Positions 24,325 to 35,748 of a DNA stretch of 64,000 nt are shown here, in pieces. The notes beneath the pieces were generated by a model. That model was not told where the DNA came from, ran no database searches, and worked only from the letters and a program-made list of their open reading frames with translations. This DNA comes from Liolophura sinensis (taxonomy: Eukaryota > Mollusca > Polyplacophora > Chitonida > Chitonidae). A program made the position numbers and the translations under genes. Where the stretch lies: contig NC_088300.1 of assembly GCF_032854445.1 (NCBI RefSeq), positions 22,923,608 through 22,987,607 of the forward strand. The letters are read 5' to 3'. Position 1 is the first letter of the stretch; each line of letters opens with the position of its first letter.

Positions 24325-24433
24325 ACCATAATTGTTCAACCTTTTTAACCACCGCTGCAAGCAATGCTGTCCACTGTCGTATAAGTGAAATATTCTTGAG
24401 TATTGCGTAAAACACCAGTCAAATAAAGAAATG
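24325..24433 (+). mobile_element. Composite: family D terminus joined to a SINE family A 3' end
   Basis: Positions 24,327-24,358 resemble the family D terminus (TAATTGTTCAACCTTTTTAA, CCACCGCTGCAA). From about 24,368 the sequence is the SINE A 3' end (CCACTGTCGTATAAGTGAAA to AACACCAGTCAAATAAAGAA). One element appears to have inserted into, or recombined with, the other. Confidence 0.65.
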
Positions 24434-26550
24434 AAGTGTTGTTAAGAAGTTGTTAAACTGGGTCTAGATACAAGAGTTCTTTAAAACACGAGGAAACTTC
24501 ATTTTGGGGGTTTGTTTTTCCACAAGTACAAATACACAGAAAATCCATTTGTATGTTGAAATACACAGATGTTACACCAAGATTGTGATGACATATGCAG
24601 ATCCTTGTGGGTTGTGGATTGGAGTCATTAGTGTTCTCCATTAGTGGGTCAAAATACACATTTGTGTAGGTGTAAAAACTGATGGATAGATCAACATGAT
24701 CAGGGCATTCAGTGAATCTGTGGACTGGTTGTGAGGAATGGTTTCCTGCAGACAGAGATGAACATTCTGTTTATGTGTAAACCATCGTGCTGTGAACTCT
24801 TCAGGTCGCGTGGTAATTGGGAAGAACGTCTGGCATTTCCAGAAGGAAATCCACATTGAGCCTGATCTGATAGTGGCCTGTGGTTAACAGTAGGTGGTGA
24901 TAAAGGCAGAAGAAAAGAGTTTTCCCACTGTTAATTGGTGATTAGTTTTCATCAGCTGGTCCTGTGTTAAAATACCATGCTGCATCCTATTCACTGATCC
25001 AAGCAAATCGTGATCATTTGCATTTTTGTTAGCAGACATCCTATACTGCAAGTTTAGTTACGAAATAACACCAGATATTTCGTGTATTCTTTAAAAGCAA
25101 AAATGCAGACAATTAGAACATAAGTGAGGTGAGAACATGAGTTCAGTATTATTCACCAAATTTTATTTCTTGATCTTTGCCGCCCTGAACCACAGGTACA
25201 AGAAAGTGAATGCCACACTGTGGTGAGTGACTTTGATACTATACGTTAATTTACATTGTACCTACTCTTGCAAAACATAATTAACACTTAGTTGAAGGAA
25301 ACTGCTGAACTTTTGCACTATCATTGCTGTAAAATTAGACTGCAATTATCGCTCAATCATTGAGCACTTTGCAACTTTAAATGTTTTACATCATGAACTA
25401 TTGAACTATACGCAAAGGACAAAATTGTGTTGATTATTATGATTGGACAAAAATGATTTGTTTTGTCAGTGACTGGTCAGAATGGAAGCCCCTTTTCGGT
25501 GAGATAGAATATGTGATTGCCACACATTTAATTCAAATAAAAAAGGTAGTGTTAGAAAAAATTTTCCAAAAAAAAGTTTCTTACTTGGCGTCCATTTGGA
25601 ATTCCTAAAACCTTGCGTGTCTTTTATCAACTTTCCCAGCCTTTTCTTTAAAATTGTGTATGGTCAATATATGGAAGGGATTTCCTGGATATGACAGTGT
25701 TTTAGGCATGAAAATACAGTGTTACCCACAGTTCTGATACTATTACACACGTCGGCTTAATCACGGCTTACTATGATGGGTTGCTTTTCACAATGAGCCC
25801 GATACCATACATTGTACCTTCACTGTATAGTTGATAGTTATCGGTTAAGCTATGTTAACCAATGGTTGCACATAGAATGCTTCCAAGCTTCAAGCAGGAA
25901 TACATTTCCATGTCAATTTTAATAGACTTTAGATGCTTTTAGACCTCCCACTCCTGGGTGGAGATGCCACATCGGCTGACCTATTTAATAACTGATCATT
26001 GCACTGGTTCACAGGCATTTTTATGGCTTATAGAGTAAGTTAAGTGCAGGCCATAGGTCCTTGATGACATTACAGACTGAAAATATTTAGGACTTTGATA
26101 GGCCGGATCTGAATTTTTTTGATGAAAGAAAATGCTGACACGTGTAAGGCTTGGAGGTAGAAGTGTGACAATATTGCCATGTGTTTTTCACTTCTTGACA
26201 CAGATTGGGAAATGTTGTGCAGATAAACTGACATTGAGCTGAAAGCATACACTATTCTCTATTGGCTTGTGGATGTGATACGCTGTTTCGATTTTCGAAA
26301 TATGTCACTTTAGCAAAATGTAGATTTTATCAGTTTTACCAGCTCTATTGACAAACGATCGTAAACGTATGGCCCCCACTAATGTGAAAGCCAATAGTCA
26401 CCTAACAATGTTACCTGATCTTGCACTGACAGTGCATAAGTTTGAGAGATACAGGTCACATGTTTTTATGCCTCTGCCATATCTTGTGTGTTTGGGGGTG
26501 GACGTACATTAAAATAGCTGCTGTCTGCTGGAGTGTTGTTGTTGGTTAAG
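24434..26550. other. Non-coding stretch, nothing recognised
   Basis: Two overlapping - strand ORFs at 24,453-24,856 lack recognisable features. The rest is AT-rich with no shared repeat. Confidence 0.45.
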
Positions 26551-26551
26551 C

Positions 26552-26567
26552 TTTTTTTTTTTTTTTT
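26552..26567. repeat. Poly-T tract, 16 bases
   Basis: A run of 16 T immediately precedes the 109-bp tandem repeat. Confidence 0.95.
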
Positions 26568-26574
26568 AGCTCCT

Positions 26575-26835
26575 CTAAAATGGGCTCTGATACATGGATT
26601 GAAGGTTAAGCTTTGTTTAGGTCTCTAATCTAAGGTAAATGTGTGTGTAAATGTATGTACTTGGACAGAAGGTTAAGCCTTCAGTATAATGGGCACTCAT
26701 ACATGGATTGAAGGTTAAGCTTTGTTTAGCTCTCTAACCTAAGGTAAATGTGTGTGTAAATGTACGTACTTGGACAGAAGGTTAAGCCTTCAGTATAATG
26801 GGCACTCATACATGGATTGAAGGTTATACTTCTTT
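26575..26835. repeat. Tandem repeat, 109-bp unit, about 2.4 copies
   Basis: CATGGATTGAAGGTTAAGCT begins at 26,593 and 26,702, and CATGGATTGAAGGTTA at 26,811, giving 109-bp spacing. Within each unit the phrase GAAGGTTAAGC occurs twice (once after TGGATT and once after TTGGACA), hinting at an older half-unit of about 55 bp. Confidence 0.95.
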
Positions 26836-26879
26836 TTATACAGCACATACAAAAATTATGTGTTTTGTTTTTTTTTTGA

Positions 26880-27275
26880 AGTATTTATACCCCTCACAGG
26901 AGTCTCAAATCACCCTGTCAGTACTTGTGCCAGTTTGTCCATGGATGTAATTTTGTCCATGCATCTCATGAAACTAATACCATACTTCTGGCCTATCATC
27001 TGGACTTATACATGCTTAAGTTCAATGGCAAACGAATAATTATTTTCATAATTACCCTGTCCCTAATTATTTTCATAATTACCCCCATTTAGGATTTTGT
27101 GTAATTGCTCTTTTCCATATATTCAGATTTTGTCCACGCAGCTCTTCCTGTGTAAGGTACTGAACCAATTTCCATAAAACTTGACATGCATCTCCCATAT
27201 CATCTAAACTTGTGCATGCTTATTTGCAAGTGGTTAATTATTTTCATAATTACTCCCGTTCAGATACTTCATGCA
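26880..27275. repeat. Diverged internal repeat around TTATTTTCATAATTAC motifs
   Basis: AATTATTTTCATAATTAC occurs at about 27,035, 27,063 and 27,235. It is preceded in two cases by a similar block (TTTGTCCA, ATGCATCTC, CATATCATCT/CCTATCATCT, AACTTGTGCATGCTTA-like). The blocks are roughly 200 bp apart and strongly diverged. Confidence 0.5.
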
Positions 27276-27866
27276 ATAACTGATTTTCAGCTAGATGCAA
27301 CTGTGGCTAACTTTAGTATTGCACAAATTTGCCTGAGACTGTGTCAGTGTTTTTTTTTATCACCAAGGCATCTACATGCTTAATAATAATGACAGTCTGA
27401 TTATTATTTTTTGTTTTCCTAGTTACCCACATCAAGGGACATGGCGTAGTAATGCTTTTCATGCATACAGCTAAGTGGGCAAGCTGAAGTTTCAGTGTCT
27501 ATTTGTTCGTTAGAGTACTTGTGCTCTTTGCGAGAAAACAGAGATATTATACATATACTCATTTTCATGCTCTTCTATAAGTGGGTCATTCTTTCCATTG
27601 GTCAATCAATCAGTCAAGCATTCAAATTTTTGCTATTCTGTCTTTTATATAGCTGGCCATATTCTATCTTTTAACATGGGGATGTTGAAGTTATTGAGAA
27701 TTTGTGCTTGTTTTACTTTTACCTTTTGTTTCAGACGTTCTTTTTCAAGTCACTCGGGAACTCACTTTGAGTGTGACATCGTTGTGTACACAATGAACAT
27801 ATTTAAGACATGCTGGATAATTCCCAATGGCTGAAGCTGAACTGGTTAAAACTGTGTGTATTACAA

Positions 27867-28067
27867 TTTACTTATATATTTGATTGGTGTTTTACGCCGT
27901 ACTCAAGAATATTTCACTTATATGACGGTGGCCAGCATTATGATGGGAGGAAACCCGGCAGACCCCGGGCAAAACACATGACCATCCACAGGTTACTGGC
28001 AGGCCTTCCCACTTACTGCTGGAGAGGGAGCCTGCATGAGCTGGACTTGAACTCACAGGGACTGCAT
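27867..28067 (-). mobile_element. SINE family A, 5'-truncated, with 14-bp target-site duplication
   Basis: In + orientation the reversed tail and GATTGGTGTTTTACGCCGTA lead into the body and part of the tRNA-like head (GCTGGACTTGAACTCACAGG is the complement of the B-box region). The same 14 bases, TGTGTGTATTACAA, flank it at 27,853-27,866 and 28,068-28,081. This is a well-preserved insertion. Confidence 0.92.
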
Positions 28068-28081
28068 TGTGTGTATTACAA

Positions 28082-28269
28082 AGTGTTTACAAGGTGTTTA
28101 TTCAAGCATATTCTGAAGGTATTATTCTATGTTGAGTGATAAAATCATCTTTTTTGTGAAGCCCTGAATTGGCCAATCCAACCAATGTAGTTTTACTTCC
28201 AAAATCAAATGAAAAATGTGCATAAATTTCACTGAAAGTTTTTTATGCAAAAAGGTTGAAGAATTAGGG
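28082..28269. mobile_element. MITE-like element, family E, copy 2, left end degraded
   Basis: GGTGTTTATTCAAG, TGGCCAATCCAACCAATGTA, TCCAAAATCAAAT and GTGCATAAATTTCACTGAAA match copy 1 at 1.1 kb. It ends AAAAAGGTTGAAGAATTAGG-G followed by TA. The left inverted terminus is not recognisable. The element lies directly beside the SINE A insertion. Confidence 0.75.
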
Positions 28270-28793
28270 TAACTGTGAATATATTCATACTTGTCTTAAT
28301 TGACGACGGATGATCACGCTGTGTGGGAGAGTTGAATGCAAATTAATTCTCCATTTTTATTTTGTTGTTTTGGATGGTTTATGAATCAAAGGATTTTTTG
28401 ATGAGCTGTGATCACCTGTCACTGATTATATTCAAAAGCGAGCTGATTAATCATTGATACATTTTTAAATATGATGCACTGAAGGTTGGTGCATCATACA
28501 GAGCTTGATCTGTCTGGAGGTTATACTCTTGGCAACATTCATAAATATATTGGAATGTTTTAAACATGCTTGTTATATCTTATTACATATACTTGTTGCA
28601 AAATTGAATCATTGAGCTGAAGAATTTTTCATTTGCGTATAGTTGTCATGGTTATACGTGTGACGGATTCCAGAGTGCTCAGTCCAGACTGTCACCACTT
28701 GATAGGTACCTTGTAAGTGAACCCAAACAATTCGAGCATACAACCTCGTTGCTCAGATGGTAGCTGAAAGAGACAGCAGGGGCAAATTATATG

Positions 28794-29010
28794 CCCTAAA
28801 TGATGTAAAATTTCGCTTACAAAAGCGTATTTTCAGAGGCAGATAAGTATCACAAAATATTTTTTTTCGTCCTGAAACTTACAATTTTCCAGTAGAATAT
28901 CATCTTATTTTCAAAACAAGCCTCAAAACACCTTTCTAAAATCAATAGAACTCTCAGAATCTGGCAAAATGGGCAAGTTAGTCATGGACGAAATTTATGG
29001 TCATTTATGT
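28794..29010. mobile_element. MITE-like element, family F, copy 2
   Basis: It starts CCCTAAATGATGTAAAATTT and ends ATGGTCATTTATG-T before TA. The interior markers AATTTTCCAGTAGAATATC, CTAAAATCAATAGAACTCTC and TTAGTCATGGA are shared with the 14.7 and 35.5 kb copies. Confidence 0.75.
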
Positions 29011-29076
29011 TACTTTATTAACATAATGCTGATTTCGTTAAAACGAGTGCAGACATGCAGACAAGGGGATAACTTA

Positions 29077-29235
29077 TTTGCCATCTCAGTGAAGCATCAG
29101 TAGTTAAAAGAGCGGTGGAAATCCGTCCTGCATCTAGGAGACACATTACATGTACGCTATTCATGACTACTTTCTCGTCGTGTGACTGAAAAATTGTTAA
29201 GTATGATGTTCAACCCTAAGCACTCTCTCACTCCC
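29077..29235 (+). mobile_element. SINE family C, 5'-truncated copy
   Basis: ATCTCAGTGAAGCATCAGTA, AAAAGAGCGGTGGAAATCCG, TCCTGCATCTAGGAGACACA, and the 3' end TGAAAAATTGTTAAGTATGA with a short ACTC-type tail match the complete copy at 33.8 kb. The tRNA-like head and first half are absent. Confidence 0.88.
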
Positions 29236-32106
29236 CGTGTAGCAAAATCACATGTGACATTTTCCAAGTGTGCCTTATCTAAGCATCAAGGGTCATTGAT
29301 TTGACATTGTTGGGGATTTGAATTTATCCTATTTAATCTTTTAATACAATAATTATATCAAGGGTATGTTGATTTGAGTACGTGAAAAGTTCCTCTACAT
29401 CAGCTCATTGCTAATTACGTCGCCAATCTGGTGAGGGTGGATGCAGGTTGGCCGCTAGTCTTCTTAATTATTTTGTTATTTTGTTTAATAATTGGACTAG
29501 AGGGCTAATCACTATCATATGCAGAGCATGTATGTTATTCTGTATATAATAGCTGAGCACATAAGCAGATTTGACACCTACTTACACAGCCTATGGGTTA
29601 TTAGTGGGACATTATCAGAGACTGGTTTGTTTATGTTCACGTTGTCTCGGTTCAATTGACACATATCCCTCTGCGCATTCCTCATATATCAGGATGACTT
29701 TTCCTTGTAGTTATCTGTTTTCACTGCTGTCACATTATGGTGGTCATTATGATATCACCTGTGAGAAATTTTTCACTTCAGTACAGATGAATAGAGTTTT
29801 AAACAGAGTGTCGATGTGAAGTTATTCATCTATTACTGCGTTTCATCTGAAGTTTACCATTTTTCAGCTGTCACTGAAGCATTTTTAGTTATTTTAATGA
29901 TTAATTGCTCATCTGAAAAACTTCACTGTTCGCATCAAAATTATCATTTTAAGCCCTTCACATGCTTCTGAAAATACATTTTTACAAACCAAGCTTTAGG
30001 TGAAATACAATTATTATTGACAGATTGAGAACTGATATTCTTAATGTAAAAAACATGGCTTAAAGAATTTGATCTTTTACATGATTGTAGCCCTGTCATT
30101 GTAATGTTCTGCGCACTTTCTGTCAGTCCTGTTCCTCATTAGTTGCCATCCACATTATATTAAATCTCCAGTTAATATCAAATAAAAAAGAACAATTCTT
30201 GGCTTAAATTAAAGGCATAATCAAACAATTCATATCACAGATAGGTGATGCGTATACGTGTTGTTAACTCTGAGAAGCTGATTGTAACTGCATGTATTTG
30301 CAATGATATTTGATATGGTAAAATTGAATCAGAAGCAGTCAGGATTATTAGCACACAGAAGGTGTATAATGCATGTTCTGTTGTTTGTAATATTAGTTAC
30401 ATCTCAAGGTAATATATTATTCAAGAACTTGGTTTCCCTGTGGTGTATTAACTTTTGGCAGATACATATGTGAACCCAATTATACTTGTAGTTATGGCTG
30501 ATAATCCTGCACCTAAACTGTGATAGGTAGGTATATAAACTCAGAGTAATTTATAGATCTGCAATATTTTGGTTCGAAGCTGACTTTATTGTTGACATAT
30601 GTGATGATGTGTACTATGTACAGAAATTATCTGATAGGGTCACTTTCTAAATTATGCGCGTCATGGTGCGCATTCGCATTATATATGCATGCTCACATAA
30701 ATACAGGTATGAAGAATCAATTATTAGTAGGTTTACCCTTACTGAGGAGTGGTCAGGCGCCAACGTGGCCTAACTGTGACCCGGAGAATGGTGAGAATTT
30801 TCCCCATGGATTAAGGGCTGTAGGTTTCACATTTCCCCTTTGGTGACCACTTTGTTGCTCCTGTGGTTTTTGGGAATGTTGGGATATTGGATTTATGGCA
30901 CCATCAAATCATATTAATTTACAGTGAACCATAGATGGAATAACAATGAAACTAATCAGAATTATTAGCGTCATTGTTTATGTATCACCTGCCAATATAC
31001 TCACCTACAGTATGCTATTTTGTTCGCAGTTTTATTGTCGGTGTTTCATTAAGTTTCCCAGATTATACCTCAGACCAGATCGCTGTATATTCTATCAGAT
31101 ATCATCTTCTGCTTTATCCCTGGCAAAATGAACTGGTTTGGAAGGTTCTTGTGCAAAACTAGTTTTCAAACATTGTTTTATAACAAAAACACATGATCTC
31201 TGAACTGGCATGAATATAAATATTATACTTAACATGAACAAGGTTGCTCTGTGTCATCGTATGTCAATATTTCTAATCAATTAAAGTTTTAACTGTGTAT
31301 CAGTATTGTGTACCACATTATGTATGTATTACCGGGAACAATCGATTTACCTACTGCATGACATGTGCACCCGAGCTCCTTGACCCTGAAATGACCTTGA
31401 GTATATGTTGGTACTTGTGTTTTAGCTGTTGTAGGAGGATAAAGATAAATCCATCCAATATGTTCCACTTGCGAATATTTACCTTGGAATGATCAATATA
31501 AACCAATAAAATCACCTGTATTTTCTCACTACAGGCCGGTACCGATTCTGTTTGCTTTGGAACCAGGAACAACAGAGCTAGCACGATCTTCTCCCGTCAC
31601 ACTATTTGGCAGAGAATCAATTCCTCCTTGTTGCTATTTAGCACATCAGTGTTTTCTGGGCTAGTTCACCAGAGAATTTTTTTTTAGGTACATGGTTATG
31701 TTTACTACTAGTCATCATGTACAGCAAGCCATTTATGAAGTCTTCTGCTCATTTAACATATTCTACAACTGAAATTGATGCTAAATGAAAGGTTAAAAGT
31801 TTAAGGTTTGATTGCAAAAATACATCTGAATTTCCCGGGGTTTGATGTAAAGGACACTGAATGAATTTGAAAAAATGCCTAACATGTTTGTGTATCTTGT
31901 TCTGGAAAAAAAAAAACACAAAATAAAAACATGTCCTTGATACAGGAGATTTCAGAACTGCAGTACGATTAGTGTCAATGGTAATCTTCAAGCGTGACCA
32001 CAAATGGAAACATTACGTGATTTTCTGTCAATATTTATATTGTCAATATTTTTTAAGATGGACCGTAAACTGTTTTGTTGTAATTACTAATTTCCTGGGT
32101 GGATAT
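29236..32106. other. Long non-coding stretch, nothing recognised
   Basis: Nearly 2.9 kb with only short ORFs (82-109 codons at most) in overlapping frames and no shared repeat identified. Confidence 0.45.
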
Positions 32107-32322
32107 AGCCTAATTGTTCCACCCTTTTAACTGCCTATGAGACCAATATGTTGAAACATTCTGAGAGAACTATGGGATGTAGAGAAATAATTTGCACAGT
32201 TGTATGAAGCCTGCATCTTAAGTGAGACAAACAAATAATTTTAGTGCCATTTTTATAATAATTGTATGCACAAATTCCACTTAAAAAAGTATTTTAGCAG
32301 TTGAAAAAGTTGAAGATTTATT
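32107..32322. mobile_element. MITE-like element, family D, copy 2
   Basis: It begins CCTAATTGTTCCACCCTTTT and ends GAAAAAGTTGAAGATTTA, which is inverted relative to the start. The interior has TGTTGAAACATTCTGAGAGA, ACTATGGGATGTAGAGAAAT and GCACAAATTCCACTTAAAAA, shared with the 13.9 kb copy. Confidence 0.8.
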
Positions 32323-33828
32323 GTAGTTGGCCATTACACTTCTGTGAACGCTTGAATGAGGCTCAGTGGCAGCCAAAAATTGATATTACATTACCTGCCA
32401 CCTTGTTTTATAGATATAGTCAGCTAATTAGTAAAGTCATCAAAATTAGGAAGAATTAAACCATCTGTGAAAACTGTTTAAGGAAACCCCATTCTTGTTA
32501 TCCTTTGTTTGTCTTTGTTTGAAAATGTGCAAATTTTTAAGTTATCAAGAGAATAGTATCTTGAAATTCTTTGTAAAAGGAATATGGCTCTAAATGCTGC
32601 AATGGGTGAAGCCCCTTCAACCCCCCACCCAAATCCCCTCCTTCAAAAAAAAAAGTAAAGAAAAAAAAACACAAAAAATACCAAAAAAAAACAAAAACAC
32701 TTGAGGTGCATTAACAGAGAAATATTGTAGCACATACAGGGTGCAGGAGAATATGGTCAGTGGCTGGTACTGCTGTAGTTTTTAATGTTTACTGACATGT
32801 TGATGTATTAGCCTGAGAAACTTGAAATTCTTCATTATTTCAGTGAATCTAGCTTTATCTGTGTACATGGTGCATGTAAATAGCTATTGACATTATATGA
32901 CGTAACTGTACATTTAATAGCTGCATTTGAAATTGAAGCACATTTTACTGTAAGATCGATTTACCAATAGTATTGCAGTTTATGAAGACAGAGCATGGGT
33001 ATTCTTAGAAGCAGGAAGCAACAACATTGTCATATGCGTGCTCTTCAGATTTGGGAATATACATTCATTCAAGACCCTATATTACATTGCAGTTTTGGAA
33101 AGAAAATTTGGTGGCATATTGTGTTGTTTGCAGGTATTCCTAGTGTTATTGCAAATCCCTTTATTTGATTTTAACTTTAGACTCATGCTCATCTTGCAAT
33201 TTCAGCTCCTATGTTTATCATCTGACTCCCATTGTGTGTTTATTGGTTACTGGTGCTACTACTACCACCCACCCACCCACCCGTTAGCCAGACTTCTGCC
33301 CACTTTCACTCATCATGTTTTAGTTCCTAGCACACCACCCCCTTGCACCCATCCTGTGTCCTTGAGGTTTCATAAAGTGACCGTCATACACATGAAGCGA
33401 GAACCAAAGCAGTGCCTCTATAATGGCTCATCATTCCATAGTGTAGGCAGACCCAAGATCAGCGTATATAAATGCTATCTATTTTGATCATGCTAATTGA
33501 CCAGAGCTGCGCGCTGCCTTGTCGGATGACTGGCACAAGCACTCACAGGTTAATGAATACCAGGGGCATCCTCTATGTAAAGTGGGTGCTAAAGATGAGA
33601 TAAAAACCAAAAACATACAATGCAGGTTCACGTTTTATAGCGCACCTGCAAGCAGTCTGCAAATGGCTGAAATGAAGTCCATCCCTTTCATGAAGGTGTG
33701 TGTTTGCATATATTTCCTTCTCTGATTTCGTAATACTACACATTGTCTTTTAGATCCATTTTTTAGTCCTTGTCCATCTCAACCCCACTTGCTCGTCCAA
33801 ATACTAAAATCTTTTTTCCAATTCTTGA
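32323..33828. other. Non-coding stretch with A-rich and CCCA microsatellite patches
   Basis: An A-rich low-complexity patch lies at about 32,645-32,700 and a short CCCA repeat at about 33,266-33,281. The 149-codon ORF at 33,038-33,487 spans the CCCA patch, shows no recognisable domain and is probably chance. Confidence 0.45.
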
Positions 33829-34189
33829 CTGGCCCGGATAGCACAGTTGGTAGAGCGTCCGCTTCGGGACCGGTAGATCCAGGATCAATCCTTGATCGAG
33901 TCACACCTAAGACTTTAAAAGAGGAAGTTGTAACTTCCTCGCTTGGCGTTCAGCATGAAGGGGATAGTGCAACGACTGACCCGTATCAGTATAATGGCTC
34001 GGGCGGGGCGACTTACTTGCCTTCGGTAAGTCGTCTCAGTGAAGCAGCACTAAATAAAAGAGCGGTGGAAATCCGTCCTGCATCAAGGAGGCACATTACA
34101 CATACATGCACCCTAAAGATTCCTTCGTCGTCATATGATTGAAAAATTGTTGAGTACGACGTTAAACCCCAAGCACTCACTCACTCACT
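33829..34189 (+). mobile_element. SINE family C, complete copy with 11-bp target-site duplication
   Basis: The head is tRNA-like: A-box-like TAGCACAGTTGGTAGAGC, an anticodon-arm region GTCCGCTTCGGGAC, and B-box-like GGATCAATCCT. The body contains AGGAAGTTGTAACTTCCTCG (a short palindrome), TATAATGGCTCGGGCGGGGC, GACTTACTTGCCTTCGGTAA and GAGCGGTGGAAATCCGTCCT. The 3' end is ATTGAAAAATTGTTGAGTAC, GACGTTAAACC and a tail of four ACTC repeats. CCAATTCTTGA flanks it at 33,818-33,828 and 34,190-34,200. It carries no protein and depends on a LINE elsewhere. The B box has a GGATC in place of the usual GGTTC, so it may no longer be transcribed. Confidence 0.95.
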
Positions 34190-34200
34190 CCAATTCTTGA

Positions 34201-35532
34201 ACGAACAGAATCTTTGCCATTTCTTCGTCTCATGAAAATTTAAAAAGAAAAAAATAAAAAAATAAAAAGAAGGAAATATGAAAATTACTTAACATGACAT
34301 GAAATTTTGAGAGGTAATAATAATGTTAAGATTTCATTATAATAGGTGAAAAAATTGTAGATACACAACACCTATGAGACAGACCATTACTATTAGGGGG
34401 TCTTGATACACTAATTTGCCTTAATGTACCCGGACAGGGGTTAAGTCTAATTAAGATCCAAATACTTGGTTAATGACTTTGCTTGACCCAGTATAAAGCT
34501 GTTGGCCATCATGAATTATTAACGCTTTTGCCAGAAGTGATTTTATGTTCCTTGGATGATAAGTGAAGGAAAGTGTTGAGGTATTTACAGATAAAGCTAA
34601 TTGTTCTTTCAGCTACAGGCTAGTTGCCTTCCTGGTTTTGGTGGAAGTGACGCACATTCGCAAACTGCAATCTGTCAATTAATCAGGTTACGGTTAACTT
34701 TAACGTACAACGGATATACTCCTACACTGTGCTTCCTTCTGTTCCCCAGGAGAATATAAATGAATATAAATGCAACAGAAATGAAAGAAGGATATTTGTG
34801 CAAATTAATTGTTTTAAGGAGTTTATTGTCTCGATCTCTTCGACATTTCCTTGAAAAAATAATTCATACTTTTAAACAATAAAAGCCCTGAACCATGGGA
34901 CCAAAAGTACTTATAAAACCTTGCAGATGTGTTTTTTGAAAAGTCATATTGTTTTGTATGCATGAAGAGCAGATTGGAATTTCTCAGGAACCATTGAGAT
35001 TTGCACAACGTTTGATGCGCGTACTAATGGTTGAATATAGGTTTGAGACATTGCTAAGAAAACCTAGGAATATAACTTGGAAACTTCTAAACTACTTGGT
35101 TATCTCAGAACTGTGTGTTTGTTGTGAGTATGGAAGAATAGTACCCCAAGAAATCATCAGGATCTTGTGCAGAAGATGTTGAGATATTTTCCTTAGTATA
35201 TTATGAAGACAAACATGCAAGGTGTTCCAATTGGTAATTGCCTTTGCCGCTTAAATATGTCATATAAGATTTTTTTAATGGACCTACAGTTAGTCTCAAT
35301 TATTAAAAATATTTTTATGAAAGCTTTTGGGATTGTGTGGTCCTGTATTATGACATTTTGATAATATATTAAAATGTAAGCAACTGTATCTGTGTGCTAT
35401 GTATTCTTACATGTACCAAATACAAGGAGCCCTGATTTAGAGGTAATCCATATTTATTGTCAACATTTCTGTTATACCCACAATAATGGGAGGAAACATG
35501 GTGGTGCCCCATTGCAATAGTTGAGTAATATA
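34201..35532. other. Non-coding stretch, nothing recognised
   Basis: An A-rich patch at about 34,240-34,275; the rest shows no shared repeat or plausible gene. Confidence 0.45.
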
Positions 35533-35746
35533 CCCTAAATGACCTAAAAATTCAACCACAAAAGTGCATTTTTGGAGAAAAATGAAAGTCATGAGATATT
35601 ACTTTTGGTGCAAATTTTACATTTTTCAAGTATGATATCCTACCTTCCAAACATCTTTCAAAGCATGTTTCTAAAATCAGTAGAGCTCCCAGAGTTAGGG
35701 AAAATTAACAACTTAGTCATGGAAAAAAAATTAAGGTCATTTAGGG
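35533..35746. mobile_element. MITE-like element, family F, best-preserved copy
   Basis: CCCTAAATGACCT at the left end and AGGTCATTTAGGG at the right end (with one extra A/T step) form terminal inverted repeats of about 13 bp. TA lies on both outer sides (35,531-35,532 and 35,747-35,748), as expected for a TA target duplication. The 214-bp interior has no ORF of note. Weak similarity to the 29.0 kb copy may continue about 20 bp past the right end, so the outer boundary is not certain. Confidence 0.8.
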
Positions 35747-35748
35747 TA

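Noticed and set aside
24780-24860. A further SINE A or B copy
   Set aside because: Only isolated words matched; the order of family markers was not kept.
33038-33487. 149-codon ORF, longest outside the tandem arrays, as a gene
   Set aside because: It crosses a CCCA microsatellite, has no recognisable domain, and lacks neighbouring exon or promoter evidence. The length is possible by chance in 64 kb.
33829-33905. A functional tRNA gene at the head of SINE C
   Set aside because: Same reasoning: tRNA-like boxes are present but the sequence continues into the SINE body and is flanked by target-site duplications.
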